Source: Acidobacteriota bacterium (GTDB taxonomy: Bacteria; Acidobacteriota; Blastocatellia; Pyrinomonadales; Pyrinomonadaceae). Taken from it: a DNA stretch of 64,000 nt. The stretch lies in assembly GCA_003223935.1 (NCBI GenBank), contig QHXQ01000020.1, forward strand, positions 62,001 through 126,000, in the 5' to 3' direction. The position numbers and the translations under genes were made by a program. The notes under the pieces are model-generated. The model made no database searches, was not told the DNA's origin, and worked only from the letters and a program-made list of their open reading frames with translations. Positions 18,302 to 27,392 of this stretch are shown one piece after another. The stretch's first letter is position 1; each line of letters opens with the position of its first letter.

Positions 18302-19900
18302 TTATTGATACGTGAACTGAATGATCCCCTGTTGGACGCGGCCGTTGGCGAAGTAAGCGACTTGCATGACGACGGCATCGCCGGGTTTGAGCGTGCTGGC
18401 GACGCGCTCGAAGTCTGCGAGTGTGGCCACACTCGTGCGGTTGACGCGCTCGATAACCATGTCTTCGCGCAAGCCTGCGTCGAAGGCGAGACCGCCCGGA
18501 TCGACATCCGACACGAGCAGCCCATGCACGCCGTGCAGATTCTTCTCGTTGGCCAGCACGTTGGTCAACTCGCTCAGTTTCACGCCGAGCGTCGGGCGCG
18601 CGTTGTGGCTGTTGCCATCGCCTACACTTGGCTTATCTTTCGGCTGCTCGACGGACGCGCCCGCAGGCTTCACCTTGGATTCGGTGAGCGGCGGGCGCTC
18701 GCCGACGGCGACGCTCGCGGTGTGGCGCTCCATCTTGTTGTTCTCGTCGCGCAGATAGGCGAGTTGTACCGTCTGCCCGACGGGCGTCGAGGCGACCTTG
18801 TTGATCAAATCCTGCGAGCTAGTGACGGGCTGACCGTTGAACTCTACGATCACGTCGCCCGCCTGAATCCCGGCCTTCGATGCCGGCCCTTCGCGCACGT
18901 CCGTGATGATCGCGCCCTTCGCATCGGGCAAGCCATAGACGCGCGCGAACTCGCCCTTGACCGATTCGAGCAAGACGCCGAGATAGCCGCGCTGCACGTG
19001 ATGTGTGCCGGCGATGAGTTGGCGATAGACGAAGCTAGCGTCGTTTGCCGGCAGCGCAAAGCCGATGCCGTTGTAGTCGCCGGTCGAAGTAGCGATCTGC
19101 GAGTTGATGCCGATCACTTCGCCGCGCATGTTGACGAGCGGGCCGCCGGAGTTGCCGCGATTGATGGCGGCATCGGTTTGCAGGAAGTGTTGGAAGTTGG
19201 TCGAGGCAATCGTGGTGCGCTCGCGTGTGGAGATGATGCCGGCAGTGACGGTCTGATCAAGTCCGAAGGGCGAGCCGATGGCGAGCACCCAATCGCCGAC
19301 CTGCGTGTCGTCGGAGTTGCCGAGCTTCACAGTTGGCAGATCGCGCGGCGCGTTCACCTTGACGACCGCGACATCTGTCTCTTCATCCTGCCCGACGACT
19401 GTGCCGATCAACTCTTCGCCCGACTGCAAGCGCACCTTGATGCGCGTCGCGTCTTCAACCACGTGTTGGTTGGTCAGGATGTAGCCTTTCGGATCGACGA
19501 TGAAGCCGCTGCCCACGCCGCGCGAAGGCTGGCGCATGTGCTTGCGGAACATCTCCATCAAAGGGTTATCGTTCGAGTTGCCGTCCTTGTCGTCCTGATC
19601 GGCGTTGTCGTCCTTGTCCGCGACTTGCGGCGCGGAGACCGTGTCAATGTTGACGACCGCAGGTTCGACGCGCTTGGCGATCTCGGCGAACGATGCGGAC
19701 AGAGCTTCGGGCGCGCGCGCGATCTGCGCGTCCGTCTTCTGCACTTCGTTCTGCGCGACGGCGGGCCGGCCTGCGAGCAGTGCGCCCAAGCCGATGCCGA
19801 CGACCAGACACACGACGGCCAGCGCCGCGATCCAGATGCGCAAGCGGCCGAGCAGCGCCCGCTCCGCCTCATTCGTTTCGCCTTTAGGAAGCTGATACAT
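18302..19900 (-). CDS. htrA: HtrA/Deg-type periplasmic serine protease
   Basis: 532 residues. A single N-terminal membrane helix (about 21-45) tethers or exports the protein. The trypsin-like domain carries the triad H146 (NQHVVE), D176 (ETDVAV) and S251 (NRGNSGGP). Two PDZ domains follow, the first near 305-395 and the second near 440-530. Such proteins degrade or refold damaged envelope proteins. An acidic low-complexity insert (DDNADQDDKDGN) lies just before the protease domain. A 289-base gap upstream separates it from a divergent secreted protein and should hold both promoters. Confidence 0.94.
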   Translation of the reverse strand: MYQLPKGETNEAERALLGRLRIWIAALAVVCLVVGIGLGALLAGRPAVAQNEVQKTDAQIARAPEALSASFAEIAKRVEPAVVNIDTVSAPQVADKDDNADQDDKDGNSNDNPLMEMFRKHMRQPSRGVGSGFIVDPKGYILTNQHVVEDATRIKVRLQSGEELIGTVVGQDEETDVAVVKVNAPRDLPTVKLGNSDDTQVGDWVLAIGSPFGLDQTVTAGIISTRERTTIASTNFQHFLQTDAAINRGNSGGPLVNMRGEVIGINSQIATSTGDYNGIGFALPANDASFVYRQLIAGTHHVQRGYLGVLLESVKGEFARVYGLPDAKGAIITDVREGPASKAGIQAGDVIVEFNGQPVTSSQDLINKVASTPVGQTVQLAYLRDENNKMERHTASVAVGERPPLTESKVKPAGASVEQPKDKPSVGDGNSHNARPTLGVKLSELTNVLANEKNLHGVHGLLVSDVDPGGLAFDAGLREDMVIERVNRTSVATLADFERVASTLKPGDAVVMQVAYFANGRVQQGIIQFTYQ

Positions 19901-20189
19901 AAATCTTTTACCACCTTTATTGCTGTCAAGCTGAAGACGCGAATAGGCTCGACGCCTATGTTAGTTTGACGTGCGTCGAGTCGTCGAAAACCTCTGTGTC
20001 CTACAAACGTCCGGCGCGAGTGCCAGTTCCGCGAGTATAGCCGAAATACGAGATGCGCCGCAAAGCAGATGTGCTGCCCGCATGGGCGGATAGGTTGACG
20101 ACGGGACAGCGAACGTTGTATTAAGCCGGTCACGCACAAGCCGCCTCGCCTTTGTCACCGCAACTGTTAGAGACACGGAGCACGACCTT

Positions 20190-20699
20190 ATGCGGAAGAG
20201 AATCTACGCCGCGCTGTTTGTCTTATTGTTCTTAGCAACGCACGTCTGCGCCCAAAGCACAGGTCAATGGATCAAGTTTGCCCCAACCGCCGGCGGCTTC
20301 TCGATCTTGCTGCCAAGCCAGCCCAAAGAGGAGACCGGGTCGAAGGATAACTTCACTTCGCACCTGTTCACCGCCAAGAACGAGCGCGCGATCTACGTCG
20401 TCGGCTATGGCGACTATGCGCCGAGCATGCACTTGAACGTGGACGACGAACTCTTGGCTCTACGCGACAACTTTGTCCGCAACTTTAAGGCGCACCTCAA
20501 CAACAGTCGCAATGTCACGCTCAATCAATATCCCGGTCTTGAGTTCACGGCCGAAAGCGATCAGGCTTCGTTCAAGTGTCGCGTGTATCTCGCTGGCAAT
20601 CGCGTCTATCGGTTCGCGGCCATTGTCTTCGCCGGTAAAGACGACACGGAGAACGTCAACAAGTTTCTCGGCTCAGTCGCCTTCAACAGCAATCGTTGA
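20190..20699 (+). CDS. Secreted protein of unknown function, DcrB/PsbP-like length
   Basis: 169 residues with a signal peptide (hydrophobic core 5-18, cleavage after VCAQ). The mature part begins with W-I-K-F-A-P-T-A-G-G-F-S-I-L-L-P, a pattern common in small secreted proteins with a PsbP/DcrB-like sheet, but I cannot confirm the family. Likely periplasmic or outer-membrane associated. A GGAG lies about ten bases before the ATG. Confidence 0.65.
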   Translation: MRKRIYAALFVLLFLATHVCAQSTGQWIKFAPTAGGFSILLPSQPKEETGSKDNFTSHLFTAKNERAIYVVGYGDYAPSMHLNVDDELLALRDNFVRNFKAHLNNSRNVTLNQYPGLEFTAESDQASFKCRVYLAGNRVYRFAAIVFAGKDDTENVNKFLGSVAFNSNR

Positions 20700-20760
20700 G
20701 CGACCACGCGCTGCTGTCGTCCAACGCAACGTCACTGCGGCGAACAGTGAAAAATTTAGC

Positions 20761-20794
20761 TTGACAAATATGGGGGGGGGGGCGGGGCTAGGAT
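20761..20794 (+). promoter_or_regulatory. Candidate promoter with an 11-G tract in its spacer
   Basis: A perfect TTGACA (20761-20766) is followed by an uninterrupted run of 11 G (20772-20782) and TAGGAT (20789-20794). The spacing is 22 bases, too long for a strong sigma-70 promoter; losing G residues would bring it closer to 17. It precedes the small secreted protein gene at 20925. Confidence 0.4.
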
Positions 20795-20924
20795 ACGCCT
20801 GTCACTTCAAGCAGGTCCTTTTCGCTACGCCGAGTACGGAGCGAACTCAACGAAACCTAACTGCTGCTTGTTACCCAAGTAGCTTGACCTCAACCCTAAC
20901 CAAACAGCCTAAGGAGGCCAACTC

Positions 20925-21164
20925 ATGCGATTCTCTCCAAAGAAATTTGCAAGGAGATTGTTCCTTGCCGCCACCGTGGCGACAATCTTAGCTGTCGGAA
21001 CAATTTCCACCTGCGCTAACACCCTGAGACTTTTAGCCACGAGTGAAGATGGAAGTTACACACTGTTGAGTTGTGGTAGTTCTGCTGGAAACTTCGAGGT
21101 AGTATGGTCAGCCAGCACTCAGGGGTGGACTTTCTTCGATGCTGCTCCCGGCGAATGTAATTAA
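20925..21164 (+). CDS. Small secreted protein
   Basis: 79 residues: basic start (RFSPKKFARR), a long hydrophobic signal core to about residue 30, and a short mature part with two or three cysteines and W/F-rich end (WSASTQGWTFFD). An excellent AAGGAGG site lies seven bases before the ATG, which makes it very likely to be translated. The family is unknown. It is followed by the 585-residue secreted protein gene, 100 bases away, and codon use here is less GC-rich than in neighbours. Confidence 0.65.
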   Translation: MRFSPKKFARRLFLAATVATILAVGTISTCANTLRLLATSEDGSYTLLSCGSSAGNFEVVWSASTQGWTFFDAAPGECN

Positions 21165-21264
21165 TGGCAGCGAGTTCAATAGACGCTGTATGGGAGCATA
21201 TCTACTGCTCCCATACAGCTTGGGTACAGCAGCATTTCTTAAATGCCAAGAAAGAGGCTAAGTT

Positions 21265-23022
21265 ATGATTAGGACAACGCGGCTGTTCACAATGCTCTTA
21301 ATAGCGTTGTTTTTACTAGCAACTTCTTATCATGGACAAGCTATCGCGGTTGAATCAAATGATGAATTAAGCGCAAAAAAGGACGCCCTACTTCTCGATC
21401 TTCGTGGCCTTGAAACGATGACCATGAAACTTGAAAAGCCTTTACCTCAGGCTCTGGCCAAGACTGAGATCGCCGGGGCGGCATGGCCGCTTGATAAAAC
21501 GTGGGCCGAAAAACTGCTACGCGATGCTTACGAACTCACTTTCCCGGCAGAAGAAGGGAGGGCCAGACTCCGTAACCAACCCGTTGGCGCGCCACTCGTA
21601 GTGCCTACAGCACTCGACGTGGCGAGAAATAATATCCGCAATCGCGTGCTCACCATTGCTACTCGCGACCAAGCCTTCGCCGATCAGTTGGCACAACTGG
21701 GGGCACAGCAATTAGGAAAAGCCGAAGCTCGCTCCAACTATACAAACCTTGCTGCGCAGGCGATCAGGGCGAATAATTATGACACTGCTGGCGATTACAT
21801 TCTTAAAGCGATTGATGCTGATCCCACTGTCATCAACACAGGCTTTGTTATCCTTGACGTGGCGACGCAAGATCGTAAGGCAGCCGATCAGCTAATCATT
21901 CAGTATATAGAGCGATTGCGCACGACACCGCTCACAGATGACACTGCATTTAGAGTTTTTTTCAATCTACAGAATCTTGTGTTTCCAAGTGAGAATTTTG
22001 TCAGGATGGGGCATTTGCTGACGAACAATAACGATGCCACACGCCCACCGCAGCCGATTCTGCCTGCCGGGCCGGCCGTAATTAGGGCATATGTTAGTTA
22101 TGTGCTGGAAAGTTTAAGCCAATTGGAGCAAAGAGAGCCGGGCAGCGTAATGAATCTGCGTGGCTTCTTGCTGGCAACATGGCTACCGTTAAGGCAGTAT
22201 GCCCCGGAGCTAACTGGCAAATTTATGGAGTTAGAGCGGCTAAGCCGTCGTCCGGGCGAGAATGTAGCACTGCCGACGCCGGGAAGCGCGAAAGAATCAA
22301 CCCGCGAGGATTACGAGCAGCGACTTAAAGCCGCGCTCGATAGCGACCGACCCGACGAAACAATTATTTACTTGGCTATCAGTCATGGCGATTTCGCTAA
22401 GGCGCGCAAACTCATCGCCAAGTTGCCGGACGGTGGGCAGAAAGCACAGCTAACCGACGAGGTCAATACACGCGAAGCACTCAGCCTCGCCGCCAAAGGC
22501 GATCTGCCCGGTGCCCAACGGCTCGCCGAACAACTGACCAAAGCAACCTCAATGCTGCAAGTCTATCCAACGCTCATCGGCGTGTGCAGCAAGAACAAGG
22601 ATCAGGCCTGCGCTGCCGCATTGGTTTACCAAGCGATGAAACAGATCAAGAGTGCTGATATAACGCCGGCTCTGCCGCCCGCAGGTCTCCCCGCACCGTC
22701 AGTTGCGACCAGCCGGGAGTTCGACCCCATTTTATTGAGTCTTAATCAACTTGCTAAAGCTATGCTGCCAATCAACGAGTCGTTAGCGTTTGTAGTTCTA
22801 GATGAAATGGTACGGGCGGCGAATGCGAGCGAGTTGGATACGGGGCTAGGGCGCACAGGCTTCGATGCCGATGTGTTCAAGCAGTTCGCCGTCCATAACG
22901 AAGCGCATACGCGCCAAGCGGCGGAGACCTTCAAAGACCCTTTGCGTCAGATCGTCGCCCTCGCTGCCATCTATCAGCAGCAAGCGATGCAGCTAGCGAA
23001 ACAAACAGAAGTCAGCCCTTAA
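21265..23022 (+). CDS. Large secreted helical protein of unknown function
   Basis: 585 residues with a signal peptide (core 8-20, cleavage near GQAIA). The remainder is almost wholly helical with alanine/leucine-rich stretches at about 160-230 and 360-460, suggesting a solenoid or TPR-like fold, though no canonical TPR signature is clear. I do not recognise a family. Its stop overlaps the stop of the convergent EamA gene by four bases. Base composition is lower in GC than in the genes to its left. Confidence 0.65.
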   Translation: MIRTTRLFTMLLIALFLLATSYHGQAIAVESNDELSAKKDALLLDLRGLETMTMKLEKPLPQALAKTEIAGAAWPLDKTWAEKLLRDAYELTFPAEEGRARLRNQPVGAPLVVPTALDVARNNIRNRVLTIATRDQAFADQLAQLGAQQLGKAEARSNYTNLAAQAIRANNYDTAGDYILKAIDADPTVINTGFVILDVATQDRKAADQLIIQYIERLRTTPLTDDTAFRVFFNLQNLVFPSENFVRMGHLLTNNNDATRPPQPILPAGPAVIRAYVSYVLESLSQLEQREPGSVMNLRGFLLATWLPLRQYAPELTGKFMELERLSRRPGENVALPTPGSAKESTREDYEQRLKAALDSDRPDETIIYLAISHGDFAKARKLIAKLPDGGQKAQLTDEVNTREALSLAAKGDLPGAQRLAEQLTKATSMLQVYPTLIGVCSKNKDQACAAALVYQAMKQIKSADITPALPPAGLPAPSVATSREFDPILLSLNQLAKAMLPINESLAFVVLDEMVRAANASELDTGLGRTGFDADVFKQFAVHNEAHTRQAAETFKDPLRQIVALAAIYQQQAMQLAKQTEVSP

Positions 23023-23990
23023 TCGCTGCCCTGCTTACTCTCAACAATCACTGAACGACCGCGCGTTGCTGTCGTCCAACGCAACTCCGACACGATGATG
23101 CCGGTGAAGACGAGCGCCGCGCCCACATAGCCGCGTGCGCCTAAAGCTTCGCTCGCGCCGCGCACGGCGACGGCGAACGCGGTGGCAAAGACAGGCTCCA
23201 GACTGAAGATGATCGCCGCATGCGTCGCGGACATGCGCGCTTGGCCCCACGTCCACAATAGAAAAGCGCCGAGCGTGGCGACGAGCGCGAGATAGACGAG
23301 TTGCCATAAGACGCGCGCGCTCCACACGAGCGCGACCGTTTCGCGCGCGAGAAACTGTGGGAGCGTCGTCGCAGGCACTACTCGCGTGCCGAGTTGTGCG
23401 CTCGCCCAGACGCAGAGAAAGATGACGGCGGCGGTTGTGATCTGTAGTACGGTCAGTTGCCGAATCTCATAACGGCGCGCGTAACGACTCACGAGCGTGA
23501 TGTGCGCGGCAAAGAGGATGATTGATGCGAGCGTCAACAGGTCGCCTTGATTGATGGATTCAGTTCCGCGTGGCAACAGAATCAACGCGCCGCCGACGGA
23601 CGCGAGCACGACGCCGATCAGATTCTCCAGACTCGGCCGCGCGCGCAACAAGGCATAAGCGACAAACGGCACGAGCGGCGTCGTCAGTCCCGTCACAAAC
23701 GCGGACTTCGAGGCGGTCGTATAAACCTGTCCCGCCGCTTGGAGCGCAAACCCGCCGCCAACCAGCAGCCCCAAGATCAATCCCGCGCGCCACACATCGC
23801 GCTGTGCCCGCCACACGTCGCGCCCGAACAACACGCAGAGCACCAACGCCGCCAGCGCAAACCGAAACGTCAGATACGCAATTGGCGGCCAATACGCGAG
23901 TATGTCTTTCGCTGTGACGAACGTCGAACCCCAGATGAGCGTCGTCACGACGAGCGCCACATCGCCCGACAGATTGGCTCGCAGTCGCAT
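23019..23990 (-). CDS. EamA/DMT-family transporter
   Basis: 323 residues, ten predicted transmembrane helices in two EamA repeats (ALVVTTLIWGSTFVTAKD opens the first). Members export amino acids, nucleotides or other metabolites across the inner membrane; the substrate is unknown. I start at the ATG giving MRLRANLSGD, ten codons inside the longest frame, because the extra residues come from the word-repeat end. Tail-to-tail with the preceding gene. Confidence 0.85.
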   Translation of the reverse strand: MRLRANLSGDVALVVTTLIWGSTFVTAKDILAYWPPIAYLTFRFALAALVLCVLFGRDVWRAQRDVWRAGLILGLLVGGGFALQAAGQVYTTASKSAFVTGLTTPLVPFVAYALLRARPSLENLIGVVLASVGGALILLPRGTESINQGDLLTLASIILFAAHITLVSRYARRYEIRQLTVLQITTAAVIFLCVWASAQLGTRVVPATTLPQFLARETVALVWSARVLWQLVYLALVATLGAFLLWTWGQARMSATHAAIIFSLEPVFATAFAVAVRGASEALGARGYVGAALVFTGIIVSELRWTTATRGRSVIVESKQGSD

Positions 23991-23998
23991 AAAAAAAA

Positions 23999-24050
23999 CA
24001 GTAGGCAGTTCAAGCCACAACTACTTTTCACTGCCTACTGCCTTCTGTTC
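23999..24050. repeat. CAGTAGGCAG word repeat
   Basis: CAGTAGGCAGTTCAAG (23999-24014) faces CACTGCCTACTGCCTTCTG (24030-24048). Lies between the EamA gene and the zinc dehydrogenase gene, immediately after the latter's stop. Confidence 0.75.
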
Positions 24051-24051
24051 T

Positions 24052-25011
24052 TCACGGTCTCAGTAAAACTTTGAGCACGCCGCTTGCGCGTGCGCGTTTC
24101 AACGCGCGGACGCCGTCTGTGAGCGCGTACTCTTCGCTGATGAGACTGTCCACGTCAACGGCGTTTCGTTTGAGCAGTTCGAGCGCGGGTGCGAAGCGAC
24201 CGCAGCGCGAACCGATGATGCTCACCTCATCAACGACGATGCGCGCGGCAGCGAGCGTGGTCGCGCCGTGAAAGGTGGACTTGAGCACAAGCGCGCCGCG
24301 CGGGCGCACAAGATTCATGGCGAGCGCGAAACCACTGGCCGCGCCCGACGCTTCGATGACTACATCGAAGGTGCGCGCGGCTGCGTCTGAGATTTGCTCG
24401 AGGCGCATAGTCTCGATGTCGCGACGACGCGCGATGTTGAGCTTGTTGCGATGCTTGCCGACGAGCGTCACATCTGCGCGCGTGAGTGCTTTGATCGCTT
24501 GTGCGCAGAGTAGGCCCAACTTGCCGTCACCGATGACGACGACGCGCATCGCTTCATCGATCTGTGTGCGTTCGAGGATACCGCAGGCGGCGGCGAGCGG
24601 TTCGGTGAAGACTGCGCGCTCGTCCGACACTTCGTCAGGCACGGGCAGAAGATTGACCGCAGGCAGTTGTAAAAACTCTGCGTGCGCGCCGTCGCGCCCG
24701 ACGATGCCGAGCACCGTGCGCTGCGGGCAATGACGCGCGTCGCCCGCGCGACACAATTCGCAAAGCCCACAGCCCGCATTGATCTCGCCGACCACGCGCT
24801 GCCCGATCAGTTGCTCGTCGTCTGCGCGCTCGACCACGCCGACAAACTCGTGCCCCAACGTCCCTTGAAAGCCCGCGTAGCCGCGCACGATTTCGAGATC
24901 AGTGTTGCAGATGCCGGAACGTGTGACGCGCACCAATGCCTCGCCGCGCTCGTTCGGCAGAGGCACATTTGCGACGTGTGTCTGCCCCGCCTCGTAACGA
25001 AGTGCCTTCAT
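24052..25011 (-). CDS. Zinc-dependent MDR-family dehydrogenase
   Basis: 319 residues of the medium-chain dehydrogenase/reductase superfamily. The catalytic zinc site is C34 (GICNTD) with H55-E56 (GHEFVG); the structural zinc lobe has four cysteines in CGLCELCRAGDARHC. A Rossmann IGDGKLGLL loop follows near 160. It resembles sorbitol/threonine-type alcohol dehydrogenases; the substrate is unknown. Slightly short compared with the usual 340 residues. Six bases separate it from the small membrane protein upstream. Confidence 0.87.
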   Translation of the reverse strand: MKALRYEAGQTHVANVPLPNERGEALVRVTRSGICNTDLEIVRGYAGFQGTLGHEFVGVVERADDEQLIGQRVVGEINAGCGLCELCRAGDARHCPQRTVLGIVGRDGAHAEFLQLPAVNLLPVPDEVSDERAVFTEPLAAACGILERTQIDEAMRVVVIGDGKLGLLCAQAIKALTRADVTLVGKHRNKLNIARRRDIETMRLEQISDAAARTFDVVIEASGAASGFALAMNLVRPRGALVLKSTFHGATTLAAARIVVDEVSIIGSRCGRFAPALELLKRNAVDVDSLISEEYALTDGVRALKRARASGVLKVLLRP

Positions 25012-25017
25012 AGAAAA

Positions 25018-25524
25018 TCAGAAACTCTTTGCGCGCATGTACGCATTGTCCGATGTGAGTTCGACGGTCTGCTCGCGCCCGGCGACGTTGACGGGCAAGC
25101 GCCAAGTGATCTCTTCTGTGCCGTCGAGCGTCGCGTGAATCCACCAGCGACCGGGCGGGACGGCGAGGTAGGCTTGCCCTGTCGCATCGAGCCGCGCGGC
25201 GAGCGGCGGGCGACCTTGCATGCGGCTGTTGAGGAAATCGTTGAAGCGCACGCCGGGGCGACGCTCGGATTGAAACTCGCGCCACACGGCCGCCGTGTCC
25301 ACAGAGTAAAGCTGCACGCCTATGTCTGCGTTCGCTGTGCCGACTTCAGCCGGCCGGCGCAGGACGACGTGCAAGGTCGTGGCGTGCGCTTGTCCGCCGT
25401 CCGTGTCTGACTCTTCAACCGGCAGACGATGATAGATGCGCCAGCCCGCGCCGATGAGTGCGACCAGCAAGCCGACGCGCAGCAGGAGCGCTAACCAGTT
25501 TCGTTTTGGCTCAGGTGTACTCAC
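25018..25524 (-). CDS. Membrane-anchored periplasmic protein of unknown function
   Basis: 168 residues: one transmembrane helix at about 10-28 (LALLLRVGLLVALIGAGW), then an extracytoplasmic domain rich in beta structure with segments such as GQAYLAVPPGRWWIHATLDG, which recalls carboxypeptidase-regulatory-like folds. The start is a GTG giving V-S-T-P-E-P-K-R; the frame is open further upstream but overlaps the glutaredoxin-like gene. Probably in one operon with the dehydrogenase downstream. Confidence 0.6.
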   Translation of the reverse strand: MSTPEPKRNWLALLLRVGLLVALIGAGWRIYHRLPVEESDTDGGQAHATTLHVVLRRPAEVGTANADIGVQLYSVDTAAVWREFQSERRPGVRFNDFLNSRMQGRPPLAARLDATGQAYLAVPPGRWWIHATLDGTEEITWRLPVNVAGREQTVELTSDNAYMRAKSF

Positions 25525-25591
25525 AAAGAGGAGCGGATGCGGGCCACATAGTTTAGCGATGCGCTTGGCTGTCTGCACATCAGCCGCGCGC

Positions 25592-25840
25592 TCAGGCCAT
25601 GAAACCTTTTTCGCGCAGGGCGCTTTCAAGTTCGCGGTCGGTCGGCGTGGTCAACACTTGGCCGGCGATGTCGAGCGTCGGCTTAGGCTCGCGGCCCTCG
25701 TTGTGCTCTCTGACCCAACGCTGCCCCGTCTCGTCTTGCTCGATGTTGATGTATCTGAAAGCGACGCCCAACTCGCGCAGATGCTTGAGCGTGTGCTGTG
25801 TGTCCGCGCACCAATCCGCACCGTAAACTTTCACTTCCAT
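25592..25840 (-). CDS. Glutaredoxin-like protein
   Basis: 82-residue thioredoxin fold of the small glutaredoxin group: strand VKVYGADWC with a single active-site cysteine in WCADT, cis-proline region KPTLDI, and a C-terminal helix. The second cysteine of CxxC is replaced, so monothiol chemistry would be expected. I start at MEVKVYG, the canonical N-terminus, not at an ATG 22 codons earlier that lies in the word repeat. Confidence 0.8.
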   Translation of the reverse strand: MEVKVYGADWCADTQHTLKHLRELGVAFRYINIEQDETGQRWVREHNEGREPKPTLDIAGQVLTTPTDRELESALREKGFMA

Positions 25841-25860
25841 GCGCGCAATGATAGCAGAGG

Positions 25861-25930
25861 AAATGATGAACGCGGAACGATGAACGAAAAACAACTTGCT
25901 TGTCATTCATCGTTCATCAATCATCATTTC
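25861..25930. repeat. Inverted word repeat with GATGAACG words
   Basis: AAATGATGAACGCGGAACG and ATGAACGA (25861-25888) face TCATTCATCGTTCATCAATC and ATCATTT (25902-25930). The right arm overlaps the last codons of the VWA gene. Confidence 0.78.
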
Positions 25931-27186
25931 TTTGCGTAGTAGCCCTGCCGCGCGCGGATGCGCAGGTCTGGGTGCGCGGGCGTGGTGACTTTGATGGTGA
26001 GATATTTGCCGTTGGGCGCGTTACTGTTTGAGTAGTATTGCAAGAGATACTGGGCGCGCAGTTCATTGGCGATCTGACGAAAGACGGTCGCGAGCCTGTC
26101 GGCGCTATCGGGCACGTAAGCCGTGCCGCCGGTCGCGTCGGCGATCTGCTGCATGCTGTTCTGCGCGCGTGTGGCGCTCTCGTTGAGATGGATTGACGGC
26201 CCGCCCGGATTGATCGCATAGAAGACTATGTCCGCGCGCTGCACGTCGCGCTGCACGGCGACTACGGCACGATGATGGCGTGCCTCCAAATCTCTGTGCG
26301 CGGCAGCGCGCACCGCTTGCGGCCGGTCGCCGCCTGCTTCCTCCGCTTTGCGTTGCGCCTCATACTCAGCGACCGTCTGCTCGCGCACGGCGTTGCTGAA
26401 ATTGTCGTCGCCGTCAGAGATGACGAGGATGACGCGGCGATGCCGACCCGGCGCATTCTCGGCCAAATATTTGGCGGCAAAGCTGACCGAATCGTAGAAG
26501 GCCGTCGGCACGCTCTGCGCCGCCGCCGGAATGTTGACGAGCTTTGCCGTTGCGGCGGCGGCACTGGTGAGCGGTTGCACAAGCGTCGGCTCGGCGGCGA
26601 TGGTAATGATGGCCGCGCGATCAATCGGCTTGAGCACGTCTTTCAGAAAACGCGCGGCGGATTGCTGTTGGAAGGTGAAGAAGTTTTTCGCCGTGACGCT
26701 CGAAGACACGTCGAACAGGATGGCGATGTCGAGCGGCACTTGCTCGGCGTCGCCGACCTGCGCGATCTCCTGCGTGTGCCCTTCCTCTTCGAGATGAAAA
26801 TCCGTCGGCTTCAACCCTTGCACCGGCTCACCCTGCGCCGTCGTCACCGACGCAGGCACGACAACCAAGTTTGAAGTGACGCGGATCACTTCGTCGTCAT
26901 CAATCGTTTCCGCCGATGGTTGTGATTGTGCCGGTGTCGGCGTCTGTTTAGGCGTCGGCGTGGGCGTCGCGGTTTGCGTCTGCGTGGCCGGCGATAGTTG
27001 CGGCACGCGGACTGGCTGCTGTTGTTGTGCGATGAACGAGATGAACGAGCGGCGCGCGCTTGTGTGCGCGCGTCGTGTCTGGCGCGTGCGTGCGGCGGCA
27101 GTTGGCAACAGCATCGTCAACAGCAACGCGCACGACAACAGAGTCGCAAACGTCCCGCGCCACATTCTGCTTCGCGCCAGCGTCAT
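25924..27186 (-). CDS. Secreted VWFA-related domain protein
   Basis: 420 residues. Signal peptide (core about 14-30), then a proline/threonine-rich linker (about 60-90, many PTPTP units) and a VWFA-like domain with a MIDAS-type DVSSS motif in DIAILFDVSSSVTAKN. It matches the VWFA-related proteins that are expanded in Acidobacteria. Metal-dependent adhesion or complex assembly outside the cytoplasm is likely, with no known ligand. The ATG at 27186 has GAGGA eight bases upstream; a GTG five codons earlier is less likely. Confidence 0.85.
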   Translation of the reverse strand: MTLARSRMWRGTFATLLSCALLLTMLLPTAAARTRQTRRAHTSARRSFISFIAQQQQPVRVPQLSPATQTQTATPTPTPKQTPTPAQSQPSAETIDDDEVIRVTSNLVVVPASVTTAQGEPVQGLKPTDFHLEEEGHTQEIAQVGDAEQVPLDIAILFDVSSSVTAKNFFTFQQQSAARFLKDVLKPIDRAAIITIAAEPTLVQPLTSAAAATAKLVNIPAAAQSVPTAFYDSVSFAAKYLAENAPGRHRRVILVISDGDDNFSNAVREQTVAEYEAQRKAEEAGGDRPQAVRAAAHRDLEARHHRAVVAVQRDVQRADIVFYAINPGGPSIHLNESATRAQNSMQQIADATGGTAYVPDSADRLATVFRQIANELRAQYLLQYYSNSNAPNGKYLTIKVTTPAHPDLRIRARQGYYAKK

Positions 27187-27301
27187 CAGTTTAGTCCTCA
27201 CAGTCGGCCAACGCGACGAGCGCGCCGTAGCCCCAGCGCGCCCGTCCGGTTCGACGGCAAAAGCAAACGGGGGAGCAAAAGGAGAGTCGGAGATAAAGAG
27301 C

Positions 27302-27365
27302 AGCGTGAATCGTCTGGGCGCGCCCGCGCCGCGCCCGACTGAGTTTACGTTTGACGATTCACGCT
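27302..27365. repeat. Inverted repeat after the OmpA-family gene
   Basis: AGCGTGAATCGTC (27302-27314) is perfectly complementary to GACGATTCACGCT (27353-27365). Further partial CTCTGACG words follow to 27378. Between the OmpA-family stop and the VWA gene. Confidence 0.75.
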
Positions 27366-27392
27366 CTGACGCTCTGACCCGACGCGGCCGCG

